Positions 18,003 through 26,319 of a stretch of 64,000 nucleotides of DNA are shown piece after piece (within the stretch, counting starts at the first letter, position 1; every line of letters begins with the position of its first letter). The DNA is from Rhizobium sp. SEMIA4064. GTDB lineage: Bacteria > Pseudomonadota > Alphaproteobacteria > Rhizobiales > Rhizobiaceae. Where the stretch lies: assembly GCF_003025035.1 (NCBI RefSeq), contig NZ_PYJN01000019.1:558001-622000 (forward strand). Direction: 5' to 3'. Under the pieces are notes generated by a model. The model had not been told where the DNA came from and made no database searches. It saw only the letters and a list, made by a program, of their open reading frames with translations. The position numbers and the translations under genes were made by a program.

Positions 18003-18818
18003 ATGCGGATGTCCATGAACGGACTCATTGATCAACTTTTCGGCAGGAGAGCGGCGAAGCCAATGGAGCCGCGACCCCGTATCGATCTGACAGCGGAAGG
18101 CTATACAGCCATCTATGCGCTGAGCGACATCCATGGCTGCTACGACGCTCTGATCGAAGCGGAAAGGTGCGTCATTGCAGATGCCCGCACGATTCCCGGC
18201 CGCAAGCTCCTGCTGTTTCTCGGCGACTATGTCGATCGCGGTCCGCGATCGAACGAGGTGCTGCAGCATCTGTGCGAGCCGCCGCCCGCGGGTTTCGACC
18301 GCTACATCCTTTGCGGCAATCACGACGATGTCTTCCTGAAATTCCTGAAGGATCCGCGCGCCAACAGCCATTGGCTGGAGTTCGGCGCCTTCCAGACACT
18401 CGCCTCCTATGGCGTCGACGCGGAATATCTGCTGTTCCAGGAAGGCCGGAGCATCGAAGAACTCGGCGAAGCCGTTCTCCAGGCCATCCCGCCGGCACAT
18501 GTCGAATTGCTGCGCTCCCTGCCGATCGCCATCACCTTCGGGCCGCTGCTCTTCGTCCATGCCGGCATCCGGCCTGCCATACCGCTCGCAGAGCAGACCG
18601 ACGAAGACCTGATCTGGATCCGCGACCCCTTCCTCTCCGAAGGCCCGCAATTGCCGATGCTGGTGGTCCATGGCCATACGCCGGTCTCGCGGCCCGTCTT
18701 TGGTAATCAGCGCATCGGCATCGACACCGCCGCCGCCATGGGTGGGAGCCTGACGGTCCTCAAGATCGCAGGCGGCGAGTACACGATCCTGACGCAGGCC
18801 TTCGAGCGACCCCGCTGA
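18003..18818 (+). CDS. PPP-type metallophosphoesterase (Ser/Thr phosphatase family)
   Basis: A 271-residue enzyme with all calcineurin-like phosphoesterase blocks: SDIHG (about 41-45), GDYVDRG (75-81), GNHDD, FVHAG and VHGHTPV. This order is that of bacterial PPP phosphatases (PrpA/ApaH-like). The six metal ligands are therefore present, and a two-metal phosphoester hydrolase is expected in the cytoplasm. The substrate, phosphoprotein or dinucleotide, is not evident. Several ATG codons lie close together at the start (residues 1, 3 and 5), so the exact start is uncertain by a few codons. It converges with the RND operon. Confidence 0.85.
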   Translation: MRMSMNGLIDQLFGRRAAKPMEPRPRIDLTAEGYTAIYALSDIHGCYDALIEAERCVIADARTIPGRKLLLFLGDYVDRGPRSNEVLQHLCEPPPAGFDRYILCGNHDDVFLKFLKDPRANSHWLEFGAFQTLASYGVDAEYLLFQEGRSIEELGEAVLQAIPPAHVELLRSLPIAITFGPLLFVHAGIRPAIPLAEQTDEDLIWIRDPFLSEGPQLPMLVVHGHTPVSRPVFGNQRIGIDTAAAMGGSLTVLKIAGGEYTILTQAFERPR

Positions 18819-18819
18819 A

Positions 18820-18858
18820 AATAAAAAGGGCCCCGGCACAGGCCGGGACCCCTTTCAC
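18820..18858 (-). terminator. Intrinsic terminator of the RND efflux operon
   Basis: On the minus strand GGGGTCCCGGC-CTGT-GCCGGGGCCC forms a strong hairpin with one mismatch, followed directly by TTTTTATTTT. It lies 27 bases after the pump stop codon. The stem may also stop transcription of the convergent phosphatase gene. Confidence 0.85.
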
Positions 18859-18884
18859 GCTTTGCCCGCGCTTTTTATTCCGCT

Positions 18885-21800
18885 TTATTCCGCTGCCATA
18901 GCCGGTGGCAGGTGATGCACGACGTCGTTGTTCTGCTGTTCCTCGACCGGCGGCTCTCCTTTCTTTTTCGGCTCGCGGCCGAAGAAGAGCGCGTAGCCTG
19001 CCGGCAGCACGAAGATGGTCAGCACTGTGGCAACCAGGATGCCGCCCATCATGGCGTAGGCGAGCGGACCCCAGAAGACGCCGCGCGAGATCGGGATCAG
19101 CGCCAGCACCGCCGTCAACGCCGTCAGCATGATCGGCCGGAAACGGCGGACGGCCGAGCCGATGATCGCCTCCTTCCGGTCCATGCCCGCCGCGATATCC
19201 TGGTCGATCTGGTCGACGAGGATGATCGAATTGCGGATGATGATGCCGAGCAGCGCGATGACGCCGAGGATCGCCACGAAGCCGAAGGGCGCGCCGCTGA
19301 TCAAGAGGGCACCGGCCGCACCGATGATGCCGAGCGGACCGGTGGCGAGCACCAGCATCGCCTTGCCGAAGTGCTGGAGCTGCGCCATCAAGAGCACGAC
19401 GATGATGACCAGCATGATCGGTGCCTTGGCGGCGATCGAGGCCTGGCTTTCAGCGCTGTCTTCGGCACCGCCCTGGATCTCGATCTTATAGCCTGCCGGC
19501 AGGCTGTTCCTAAGATCGGCCATGTCGTTGTAGAGCTTGGCCGTCACGTCGTTCGACTGCACATTGTCGGGAAGCGTCGCCCTGACCGTGATCGTCGGCA
19601 GGCGGTCGCGGCGCCACTCGATGCTCTGCTCCATGACTGGCTCGACCTTCGCCACCTGCGACAGCGGCACGAAACCACCGGTGTCGGTCGGAATATAGAT
19701 GGAGTTGACCGAGGTCAGCAGGTGGCGGCTCGCCTCCGGCTCCCGTGCGACGATGCCCACGGTCTCCTCGCCCTCACGATAGTTGTCGAGGGTAGCGCCG
19801 GACATCGAGGCCTGCAGCATCTGGCGGATACGCTGCGAGGTGACGCCGAGTGCGCGGGCGCGGTCCTGATCGATCACCAGCTTCATGGCCGGCACCGGCT
19901 CCAGCCAGTCGTCATGGATGGCGCCGAGCAGCGGGTTCTGCGCAAAGCGTTGTTTTACCTGATCGGCGATATGGCGAACCTCCTGCCGGTCCGGACCCAT
20001 GACGCGCAACTGCACCGGCCAGCCGGTCGGCGGGCCCAGGAACAGGCGGTCGACCTTGGCGCGGACCGAGGGGAAGTCGGTGGCAAGCATGCTGCGCAGC
20101 TTGACGATCAGCCGCTCGCGCGCCGGCTCGTCCTTGGCCATGATCAGCAACTGGGCATAGTTCGGGTTGGTGAGCTGCTGATCGAGCGGCAGGAAGAAGC
20201 GCGGAGCGCCCTCGCCCACATAGGTCGCGATGAACCGCTTATCGGGATCATCGGCCATACGGGCCTGCAAAGTCTGCGCCTGGCGTTCGACTTCCTTGAT
20301 GCTGGTGCCTTCCGGCAGCCAGAGATCGACCAGAATTTCCGGACGCGAAGACTGCGGGAAGAAATTCTGCGGAATGAACTGGAAGGACCACAAGCTGCCG
20401 ACGAAGGCGGCGAGCGTCAGAAGCAGCACGATGACACGATGGCGAACGGCCCAGCTCACCGACGAGCGCAGGCGACGGTAGAAACGCGTGTCGAAGACGT
20501 CGTGGTGCTCACCGGCATGATGGCGCTGCCTCAGGATCATATAGCCGAGCCAGGGCGTGAAGTAGACCGCCACGAACCAGGAAATCACTAGAGCGATACC
20601 GACGACATAGAAGAGCGTGCGGACATATTCACCGGCTGTCGATGCCGCGAAGCCGACCGGGATGAAGCCCGCCGTCGTGATCAACGTACCGGTCAACATC
20701 GGAAAGGCGGTCGAGGAATAGGCGAAGCTCGCCGCATCAAGCTTGACCAGCCCCTCCTCCAGCTTGCGCTCCATCAACTCGACCACGATCATCGCATCGT
20801 CGACAAGGAGGCCGAGCGCAATGATGAGGGCGCCGAGCGAGATACGCTGCAGGTCGATGCCGAGCTCGTACATGATGGCGAAAGTCGCCGCCAGCACCAG
20901 CGGAATGGCGATGGCGATCACCAGGCCGGAACGCCAGCCGATCGACAGGAAGGAAACGATCAGCACGATCACCAGTGCCTCGCCGAGCGCATGCATGAAC
21001 TCGCTGATCGCGTCGGTCACCACTTCCGGCTGGTTGGAGATCTGATCGACCTGCACGCCGACCGGCAGCGAAGCCTCGAAACGCTTGTAGGTTTCTTCGA
21101 CAGCCTTGCCGACGTCGGTCACCTTGTTGCCGTTGGCCATGACGACGCCGAGTTGGACGCTCTCGTGACCGTTATAGAGGAACTTGGCCGTGTAAGGGTC
21201 CTGCAGCCCGGCACTCACCGTTGCGATGTCGCCGAGACGCGTCACCTGGCCGCCGGCCGTCAGCCGGAGGTTCTTGATATCCTCGATCTTGTTGACGTCG
21301 CCCTCGACCGAGATGCGCACGGAGCGCGTGCTGGTGTCGACGGAGCCGGCCGGATCGACCTTGTTCTGGCCGACGATCGCGTTCTGCAGGGCCGTCAGCG
21401 TCAGGCCGCGCTCGGCCAGCACCTTGGAGGAGACATCGATATAGATCTGCTCGGGCTGGTCGCCGATGATCACAGCCTTTTCGACGCCAGGCGTCGAAAG
21501 CAGCATGTCGCGGGCCTGGATCGCAAATTTCTTCAACTCGGGATAGCTGTAGCCGTCGCCGCTGATCGAATGCAGGGTGATGAAAGTATCGCCGAATTCA
21601 TCGTTGAAATAGGGTCCCTGCAGGCCGTCCGGCAGCGTATTGGCGATGTCGCCGACCTTCTTGCGCACCTGATAGAAGGCGTCCTTCACCTGTTCGGTAT
21701 TGGTGTCGCCCTTGATCTGAACGGTGGTGATGGCAAAGCCGGCGCGGGTGTAGGATTTGACCCAATCGAGATGCGGCGTTTCCTGCAGCTTGCGCTCGAT

Positions 21801-22034
21801 CTTGTTGACCACCTGGTCTTCCATGTCCTGCAGCGAGGCGCCGGGCCAAATGGTCTGCACCACCATGACGCGGAAGGTGAAATCCGGATCTTCCTTCTGG
21901 CCCATATGTGTGAGCCCAAGCGCGCCGGCGATGATGATCAGCGCAAACAGGAAGCGCGCAATGCTCGGATGGGCGATCGCCCATCGCGACAGATTGAAAC
22001 GCTTCTTCTCGTCGGAGGTGCTGTTCATAGTCAT
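18885..22034 (-). CDS. RND efflux transporter permease (HAE1/AcrB-like)
   Basis: A 1049-residue inner-membrane proton antiporter of the resistance-nodulation-division superfamily. One helix lies near residue 30, then a large periplasmic loop, helices 2-7, a second loop and helices 8-12, giving the usual length. The helix-4 segment GALIIALGLLVDDAMIVVE has the paired Asp residues (DD) that relay protons. It follows its adaptor by 20 bases and is last in the tetR-adaptor-pump operon. No outer-membrane TolC partner is encoded nearby, so it probably uses a distant one. The substrate is unknown; solvents, drugs or plant phenolics are typical for rhizobia. Confidence 0.93.
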   Translation of the reverse strand: MTMNSTSDEKKRFNLSRWAIAHPSIARFLFALIIIAGALGLTHMGQKEDPDFTFRVMVVQTIWPGASLQDMEDQVVNKIERKLQETPHLDWVKSYTRAGFAITTVQIKGDTNTEQVKDAFYQVRKKVGDIANTLPDGLQGPYFNDEFGDTFITLHSISGDGYSYPELKKFAIQARDMLLSTPGVEKAVIIGDQPEQIYIDVSSKVLAERGLTLTALQNAIVGQNKVDPAGSVDTSTRSVRISVEGDVNKIEDIKNLRLTAGGQVTRLGDIATVSAGLQDPYTAKFLYNGHESVQLGVVMANGNKVTDVGKAVEETYKRFEASLPVGVQVDQISNQPEVVTDAISEFMHALGEALVIVLIVSFLSIGWRSGLVIAIAIPLVLAATFAIMYELGIDLQRISLGALIIALGLLVDDAMIVVELMERKLEEGLVKLDAASFAYSSTAFPMLTGTLITTAGFIPVGFAASTAGEYVRTLFYVVGIALVISWFVAVYFTPWLGYMILRQRHHAGEHHDVFDTRFYRRLRSSVSWAVRHRVIVLLLTLAAFVGSLWSFQFIPQNFFPQSSRPEILVDLWLPEGTSIKEVERQAQTLQARMADDPDKRFIATYVGEGAPRFFLPLDQQLTNPNYAQLLIMAKDEPARERLIVKLRSMLATDFPSVRAKVDRLFLGPPTGWPVQLRVMGPDRQEVRHIADQVKQRFAQNPLLGAIHDDWLEPVPAMKLVIDQDRARALGVTSQRIRQMLQASMSGATLDNYREGEETVGIVAREPEASRHLLTSVNSIYIPTDTGGFVPLSQVAKVEPVMEQSIEWRRDRLPTITVRATLPDNVQSNDVTAKLYNDMADLRNSLPAGYKIEIQGGAEDSAESQASIAAKAPIMLVIIVVLLMAQLQHFGKAMLVLATGPLGIIGAAGALLISGAPFGFVAILGVIALLGIIIRNSIILVDQIDQDIAAGMDRKEAIIGSAVRRFRPIMLTALTAVLALIPISRGVFWGPLAYAMMGGILVATVLTIFVLPAGYALFFGREPKKKGEPPVEEQQNNDVVHHLPPAMAAE

Positions 22035-22054
22035 TGTCCCGCCCCTCGATCGGT

Positions 22055-23209
22055 TTAGCGTACGACTTCGGCAGCCGCCGCGGCGCTGCCGCTGGTCTCT
22101 GCCGATGCTTGCTGCGCAGTCGGCACCTTGACCTTCATATTCTCGGTCATGAATTGCGTGCCGGCGGCAACGACGACATCGCCGGCCTTGAGGCCATCGG
22201 CGACGCGCACGCCGTCATCGGCAAAATCGGCAACCTTGACGCTATGGGCATGCACGGTGCCGGCACTGCGATCGACCAGCCAGACGATCTGCTGACCGTC
22301 CTTCTGGGCAAGCGCGCTCAGCGGGATAGCGACATAGGGCTGGGTATTGTCGGCCTGCGCCTCGATCGTCGCTGTCATGCCGAGCAGCACGCGCTGATCG
22401 TTCGGCAGGCTGACGCGGACCGCAAAGGTGCGCGACTGCGCGTCGGCACTTCCGGACACCTCACGCACCTTGCCGTCCATCACCAGCGCATCGTCGGACC
22501 AGAAGCGCGCCTTGACGTCCTTGCCGACCTTGAATTGCGCAATGTCCATTTCCGGAACGGCGATCTGCACTTCTTTTTCGCCATCGACGGCAACGGTGAT
22601 GACAGACGTGCCGGAGCCGACCACCTGGCCGACATCGGCATTGATGGTCGTGACGATGCCGTTCATGTCCGAGGTCAGATCGGTATAGGCGACCTGGTTC
22701 TTCGCTTCCGCCAGCGCCGACACGGCGGAATCCCGCGTCGATACGGCCTGATCATAGGAAAGCTCGGCCTGTTCGAGCTGCGATTTCGGCGCAACGTTCT
22801 TGTCGAAGAGCTGCTGGGCGCGATTGCGGGCAAGCTCCGTGGTCTGCACCTGCTTCTCGGCCGCATCGAGATCGGCCTGCGAGCGGCGCACAGCCAAAAC
22901 GTAATCGGTGGAATCGATGCGGGCGAGCACGTCGCCAGGCTTGACCTTCTCGCCGATATCCACCTTGCGTTCGACGATCTTGCCGTTGACCCGGAAGCCG
23001 AGGTTCATATCCGTCCGCGCCCTGACCGAGCCGGAATAATCGAGCTTGCGCGTCGTATCCGCCTGAGCGATCTCGACCACCTTCACCGGCCGGATCACCT
23101 CCGCCGTTTCCTCTTTCTTCTCGTTGCAGCCCGAAAGCGTGAGCGCTATGGCGGCAAAAGCTGCAGCGCCGGCAACGGATCGTATGGTGGTGGTCATCAG
23201 CGAAACCAT
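22055..23209 (-). CDS. RND efflux periplasmic adaptor (membrane fusion protein)
   Basis: A 384-residue adaptor. The N-terminus has a hydrophobic signal ending in LTLSGC near residue 28, a lipobox, so it is probably a lipoprotein anchored in the inner membrane. Split lipoyl halves (VRARTDMNLGFRVNGKIVER and DLTSDMNGIVTTINADVGQV) flank a helical hairpin of roughly residues 100-165, followed by beta-barrel and membrane-proximal regions. It bridges the RND pump and an outer-membrane channel. The start could be Met1 or Met5. Confidence 0.92.
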   Translation of the reverse strand: MVSLMTTTIRSVAGAAAFAAIALTLSGCNEKKEETAEVIRPVKVVEIAQADTTRKLDYSGSVRARTDMNLGFRVNGKIVERKVDIGEKVKPGDVLARIDSTDYVLAVRRSQADLDAAEKQVQTTELARNRAQQLFDKNVAPKSQLEQAELSYDQAVSTRDSAVSALAEAKNQVAYTDLTSDMNGIVTTINADVGQVVGSGTSVITVAVDGEKEVQIAVPEMDIAQFKVGKDVKARFWSDDALVMDGKVREVSGSADAQSRTFAVRVSLPNDQRVLLGMTATIEAQADNTQPYVAIPLSALAQKDGQQIVWLVDRSAGTVHAHSVKVADFADDGVRVADGLKAGDVVVAAGTQFMTENMKVKVPTAQQASAETSGSAAAAAEVVR

Positions 23210-23282
23210 GTCGCTCTCCTTGATGAAACGGCTTTAGTCAAACGCAATGCAAAGGCGCGTGGATCATCCTACACGCGAACTA

Positions 23283-23891
23283 CTATTTCTTTAGCGCTCT
23301 GATAGCGAATTCTATGAGTTCGTCGGGCTCGGCCCGGTTGGTCTTGGCAAGACATTGCGCGACCATTTGTGGGTGGCACAAAATGATCGTCGCCGCGCCG
23401 AAGCATTTCGAGGCCGCGATCGGATCCTGTTCGGCAAATTCGCCGGCGGCGATGCCTTCGGCGATGATTTCAGCCATGAGGTCATGGATCCGATCGAGGT
23501 GTTTTTCGATGACATGCCAATCGCGCTCGATGGCAACGATCACCATCTCATGCACCTTCTGTTCGTCGAGCATCGTCTCGAGCGTCATCTTGTGCTGGGC
23601 ATGGGTATAGGCGCGCAGCCGCTCGGAAGCGCTGATCGGCTGGTGGCGGATGTCGTAGGCCATCTTGTAGCTCTGCGCGAGCATGCGGCCGCAGATAGCC
23701 TGGTGGATTTCCGTCTTGGACGCGAAGAACCGGTAAATGTTCGCGGTCGACATGCCGAGATCGCGGGCGATGTCGGCGACCGTCGTCTTGCTGTAGCCGT
23801 AGTGACGGAACAGCTTTTCGGCGGAATCGAGAATCCGCGTTACGTTTTCCTGACGTGCAGGATCAGCGTTGACCGCAGAAAGATCGAACAT
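23283..23891 (-). CDS. TetR/AcrR family regulator of the RND operon
   Basis: A 202-residue repressor with an N-terminal helix-turn-helix at about residues 32-58 (TTVADIARDLGMSTANIYRF) and a helical ligand-binding C-terminal domain. It is the first gene of the operon with the adaptor and pump, 73 bases upstream of the adaptor. A 16-base perfect inverted repeat sits 12-53 bases upstream of its start codon, so autoregulation with derepression by a pump substrate is the likely logic. The inducer is unknown. Confidence 0.92.
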   Translation of the reverse strand: MFDLSAVNADPARQENVTRILDSAEKLFRHYGYSKTTVADIARDLGMSTANIYRFFASKTEIHQAICGRMLAQSYKMAYDIRHQPISASERLRAYTHAQHKMTLETMLDEQKVHEMVIVAIERDWHVIEKHLDRIHDLMAEIIAEGIAAGEFAEQDPIAASKCFGAATIILCHPQMVAQCLAKTNRAEPDELIEFAIRALKK

Positions 23892-23902
23892 TGGGTACTT
23901 CC

Positions 23903-23944
23903 GATTTACGAGTGACGATTTTCAATTTTCGTCACTCGTAAATC
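23903..23944. promoter_or_regulatory. Probable TetR operator: 16-bp perfect inverted repeat
   Basis: GATTTACGAGTGACGA at 23903-23918 is matched by its exact reverse complement at 23929-23944, with a 10-base AT-rich spacer. It lies directly upstream of the tetR start codon. Arms of this length and perfection in a promoter are typical of TetR-family operators; 42 bases in total could hold two dimers. Confidence 0.75.
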
Positions 23945-24021
23945 ATCAAGGCGCAAATGTCAAGAAACCGCCCCGCGAAGCAAGGCGGCTGAAAGCTTGT
24001 CGTGGATTCAGAATACGATGA

Positions 24022-24501
24022 TCAGATCCGCAGAAGCGACGGCCGGAAGCGGCGGACGCTGAGGAAGCCGACAATCAGGAAGGCAACCAGCAACACGGTC
24101 TGGACGGCCAAGATCGGCGGCTCGTTCCCTGTGGGTGCCAATGCATTGAGGAATGGAATTTTCTGGAAGGACTGAACGATCAGCACGACACAGTTGAGAT
24201 AAAGCATCAGCAGGCTGCCGACGATGAAGACGAGCCGCCAGACGCCGGCCATCCGCTGCTTGTAGCGCGCGATCGCCGTCGGAATGAAAAGCAGGACGGT
24301 GATGATGCCGAATAGGATGCCGGGCGTAACGCCGTTGAAGGGAAAGAGGAAGCCAGTCAGGCTCGTGAGCAGAATGGTGACCATATAGACAAGCGTCGAG
24401 CGCTCATGGCGCTTCACCGAAATCAAACCCTCCGCGACGATGACGCCGGCAACGATGGCGATCAGGCTGATAATGACGTGGATCAACATAAGTCCGGACA
24501 T
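24022..24501 (-). CDS. Small integral membrane protein, function unknown
   Basis: A 159-residue, strongly hydrophobic protein with four or five likely transmembrane helices and little else, placed in the inner membrane. The start at MSGLMLIHVIIS has AAGGGGA seven bases upstream; an in-frame start 24 codons earlier lacks this. No catalytic motif is visible. It lies alone between tetR and osmC on the same strand but with gaps of more than 100 bases on both sides. I do not recognise a named family. Confidence 0.75.
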   Translation of the reverse strand: MSGLMLIHVIISLIAIVAGVIVAEGLISVKRHERSTLVYMVTILLTSLTGFLFPFNGVTPGILFGIITVLLFIPTAIARYKQRMAGVWRLVFIVGSLLMLYLNCVVLIVQSFQKIPFLNALAPTGNEPPILAVQTVLLVAFLIVGFLSVRRFRPSLLRI

Positions 24502-24638
24502 GCGGCAATCCCCTTTGCGCAATCTATTTTCCGCGAGAGGATAGTCCGGAGGCCTCAATGGGGGATTGTACATTTACGGCGGAATATGCGCGAATTGGCC
24601 GGCTTGTGCGGCGGCGCCAAAGCGCAGAACTGCAAACG

Positions 24639-24665
24639 AAAAGCGCCGCACCATGGGCACGGCGC
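24639..24665 (-). terminator. Possible intrinsic terminator after osmC
   Basis: On the minus strand GCGCCG and CGGCGC are separated by about eleven bases and followed by TTTT. It lies 19 bases after the osmC stop codon. The stem is short and the T-run has only four bases, so it may be weak. Confidence 0.45.
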
Positions 24666-24683
24666 CCTTATCGAAAAGGCCGC

Positions 24684-25115
24684 TTAGGCGGCGTGCACTT
24701 CCAGAGTGATCGGAACGGAAGCAAGCGCCTTGGAGACCGGGCAACCAGCCTTGGCCTTGTTGGCGAGTTCGGTAAACTTGGCTTCGTCGGCGCCGGGAAC
24801 CTTGCCGGTCAGCGTCAGATGGATAGCGCTGATGGCAAAACCGCCTTCGACGCTTTCGAGTGTGACCTTGGCGGTCGTTTCCATGCTTTCGGCGGTGAAA
24901 CCGGCCTCATTGAGGATCAGCGACAGAGCCATGGTGAAGCAGCCTGCATGGGCCGCACCGATCAGCTCTTCCGGATTTGTGCCGGGAACGCCTTCGAAGC
25001 GGCTGGCGAAACCGTAGGGATAGTGATTGAGCGCACCGCTCTGGGTCGAGATCTGACCTTTGCCGTCCTTCAAACCGCCGGACCACTGGGCCGAACCTGT
25101 ACGATTGATCTGCAT
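24684..25115 (-). CDS. osmC: OsmC family peroxiredoxin
   Basis: A 143-residue protein of the OsmC/Ohr family, which reduces organic hydroperoxides. The peroxidatic cysteine is in GAAHAGCFTMALSL (about residue 59) and the resolving cysteine in AKAGCPVSKAL (about residue 124). The start MQINRTGSAQWSGGLKDGKG and segment SGALNHYPYGFASRFEG are typical of the OsmC rather than the Ohr branch. It has its own upstream region and acts in the cytoplasm under osmotic or oxidative stress. Confidence 0.93.
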   Translation of the reverse strand: MQINRTGSAQWSGGLKDGKGQISTQSGALNHYPYGFASRFEGVPGTNPEELIGAAHAGCFTMALSLILNEAGFTAESMETTAKVTLESVEGGFAISAIHLTLTGKVPGADEAKFTELANKAKAGCPVSKALASVPITLEVHAA

Positions 25116-25336
25116 GCCGTCCTCCTTGTCGTTGATTGAACGTCGGGAGAGAGCCCTTGCCCTTCCCGCAGTGGCCGATAAGAAGCAGCGCCGGAGCGCG
25201 TCTCGCGTTCATCCGAACACAGCGTCGCTTGAAAGCGGGATGCTCCAGAACTGCCTCGAGCGGCAATATAACGCTCTATCCCCGGAAGACGACACCACCG
25301 TAACAATTAACGTGCGGGCCTGACCAATCCCTTTGC

Positions 25337-26302
25337 TTATCCCCTGCTGCGCCCAGCCGCAGCCGAGCGGATATTGTCCAGCGTCACCGCGATCAGCAGG
25401 ATCGAGCCGAGGACGAGATACTGATAAAAGGCTGGAATATTGAGGAGATTCATCACGTTCTGGGCAATGCCCATGATCAGCACACCGACGATGACGCCGC
25501 TCATCGAGGCCCGGCCACCCGCAAGCGATACGCCACCGAGCACGCAGGCGGAAATGACCAGCAGTTCCAGCCCGATCGCCGCGTTCGGCTGCCCGGAGGT
25601 GATGCGCGACGACAGTAGGATGCCGGCGATGGCGCAGATGAAACCCTGCAGCGTGAAGATCCAGATCCGCATCCTGGCGACGTTGACGCCCGCCAGCCGC
25701 GAAGCCTCGGGATTGCCGCCGATCGCCAGTGTGTTCTTGCCGAAGGTAGTACGGTTCAGCACGAAGCCGAACAGGATGAACAGGATCGCCATGATCCAGA
25801 TCGGTGTCGGAATGCCGAGAAAAGTCGAAAGCGCCAGTTGATAGAAATTCGGGTCGTTAATGCCGACCGCCCGGCCGTCCGAGGCGATCAGCGCCAGGCC
25901 ACGGACGATCTGCATGGTGGCGAGCGTCGCGATCAGCGCATTGATGCGCAGCTTGGCGATGAGCGCGCCGTTGACGAGGCCGACGATTCCGCCGCAGACG
26001 AGTGCGGCCAGCAGCCCGAGAATGATGGAGCCGGTAACATTCGAGGCCATGACCGCGATCATGCCGCAGAAGGCAACGGTCGAGCCGACGGAAAGATCGA
26101 AATCGCGCGAGGCCAGGCAAAACATCATAGTGCAGGCGACGATGCCGATCGTGACCACGGATTGCAGCAGGCCGATCATATTGCGCTCGGTCAGGAAATT
26201 CGGAACCGTCAACGACACGATGACGAAGGCCACCGCGAAGATGACGACGAGGCCCTGTTCGCCGAGGAGGATTTTTTTCAAGGAGGACTTGAAGGAAGAC
26301 AT
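25337..26302 (-). CDS. araH: Sugar ABC transporter permease, AraH type
   Basis: A 321-residue permease of the RbsC/AraH family with about ten hydrophobic segments. Landmarks are FCLASRDFDLSVGSTVAF and SACVLGGVSLAGGRASMSG, which contact the ATPase. The start at MSSFKSSLKKILLGEQG was chosen; a longer frame has a non-membrane, Arg-rich lead unlike the family. It is the third gene after araF and araG, 17 bases after the araG stop. Together they form an importer for L-arabinose or a related sugar such as D-galactose. Confidence 0.92.
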   Translation of the reverse strand: MSSFKSSLKKILLGEQGLVVIFAVAFVIVSLTVPNFLTERNMIGLLQSVVTIGIVACTMMFCLASRDFDLSVGSTVAFCGMIAVMASNVTGSIILGLLAALVCGGIVGLVNGALIAKLRINALIATLATMQIVRGLALIASDGRAVGINDPNFYQLALSTFLGIPTPIWIMAILFILFGFVLNRTTFGKNTLAIGGNPEASRLAGVNVARMRIWIFTLQGFICAIAGILLSSRITSGQPNAAIGLELLVISACVLGGVSLAGGRASMSGVIVGVLIMGIAQNVMNLLNIPAFYQYLVLGSILLIAVTLDNIRSAAAGRSRG

Positions 26303-26319
26303 CGTCGCGATTTCCCTAG

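Noticed and set aside
18912..20591. Plus-strand open frame of 559 codons opposite the RND pump
   Set aside because: Antisense to a well-conserved pump gene and made of low-complexity Arg, Asp and His runs. The similar frame at 20991-22058 was rejected for the same reason.
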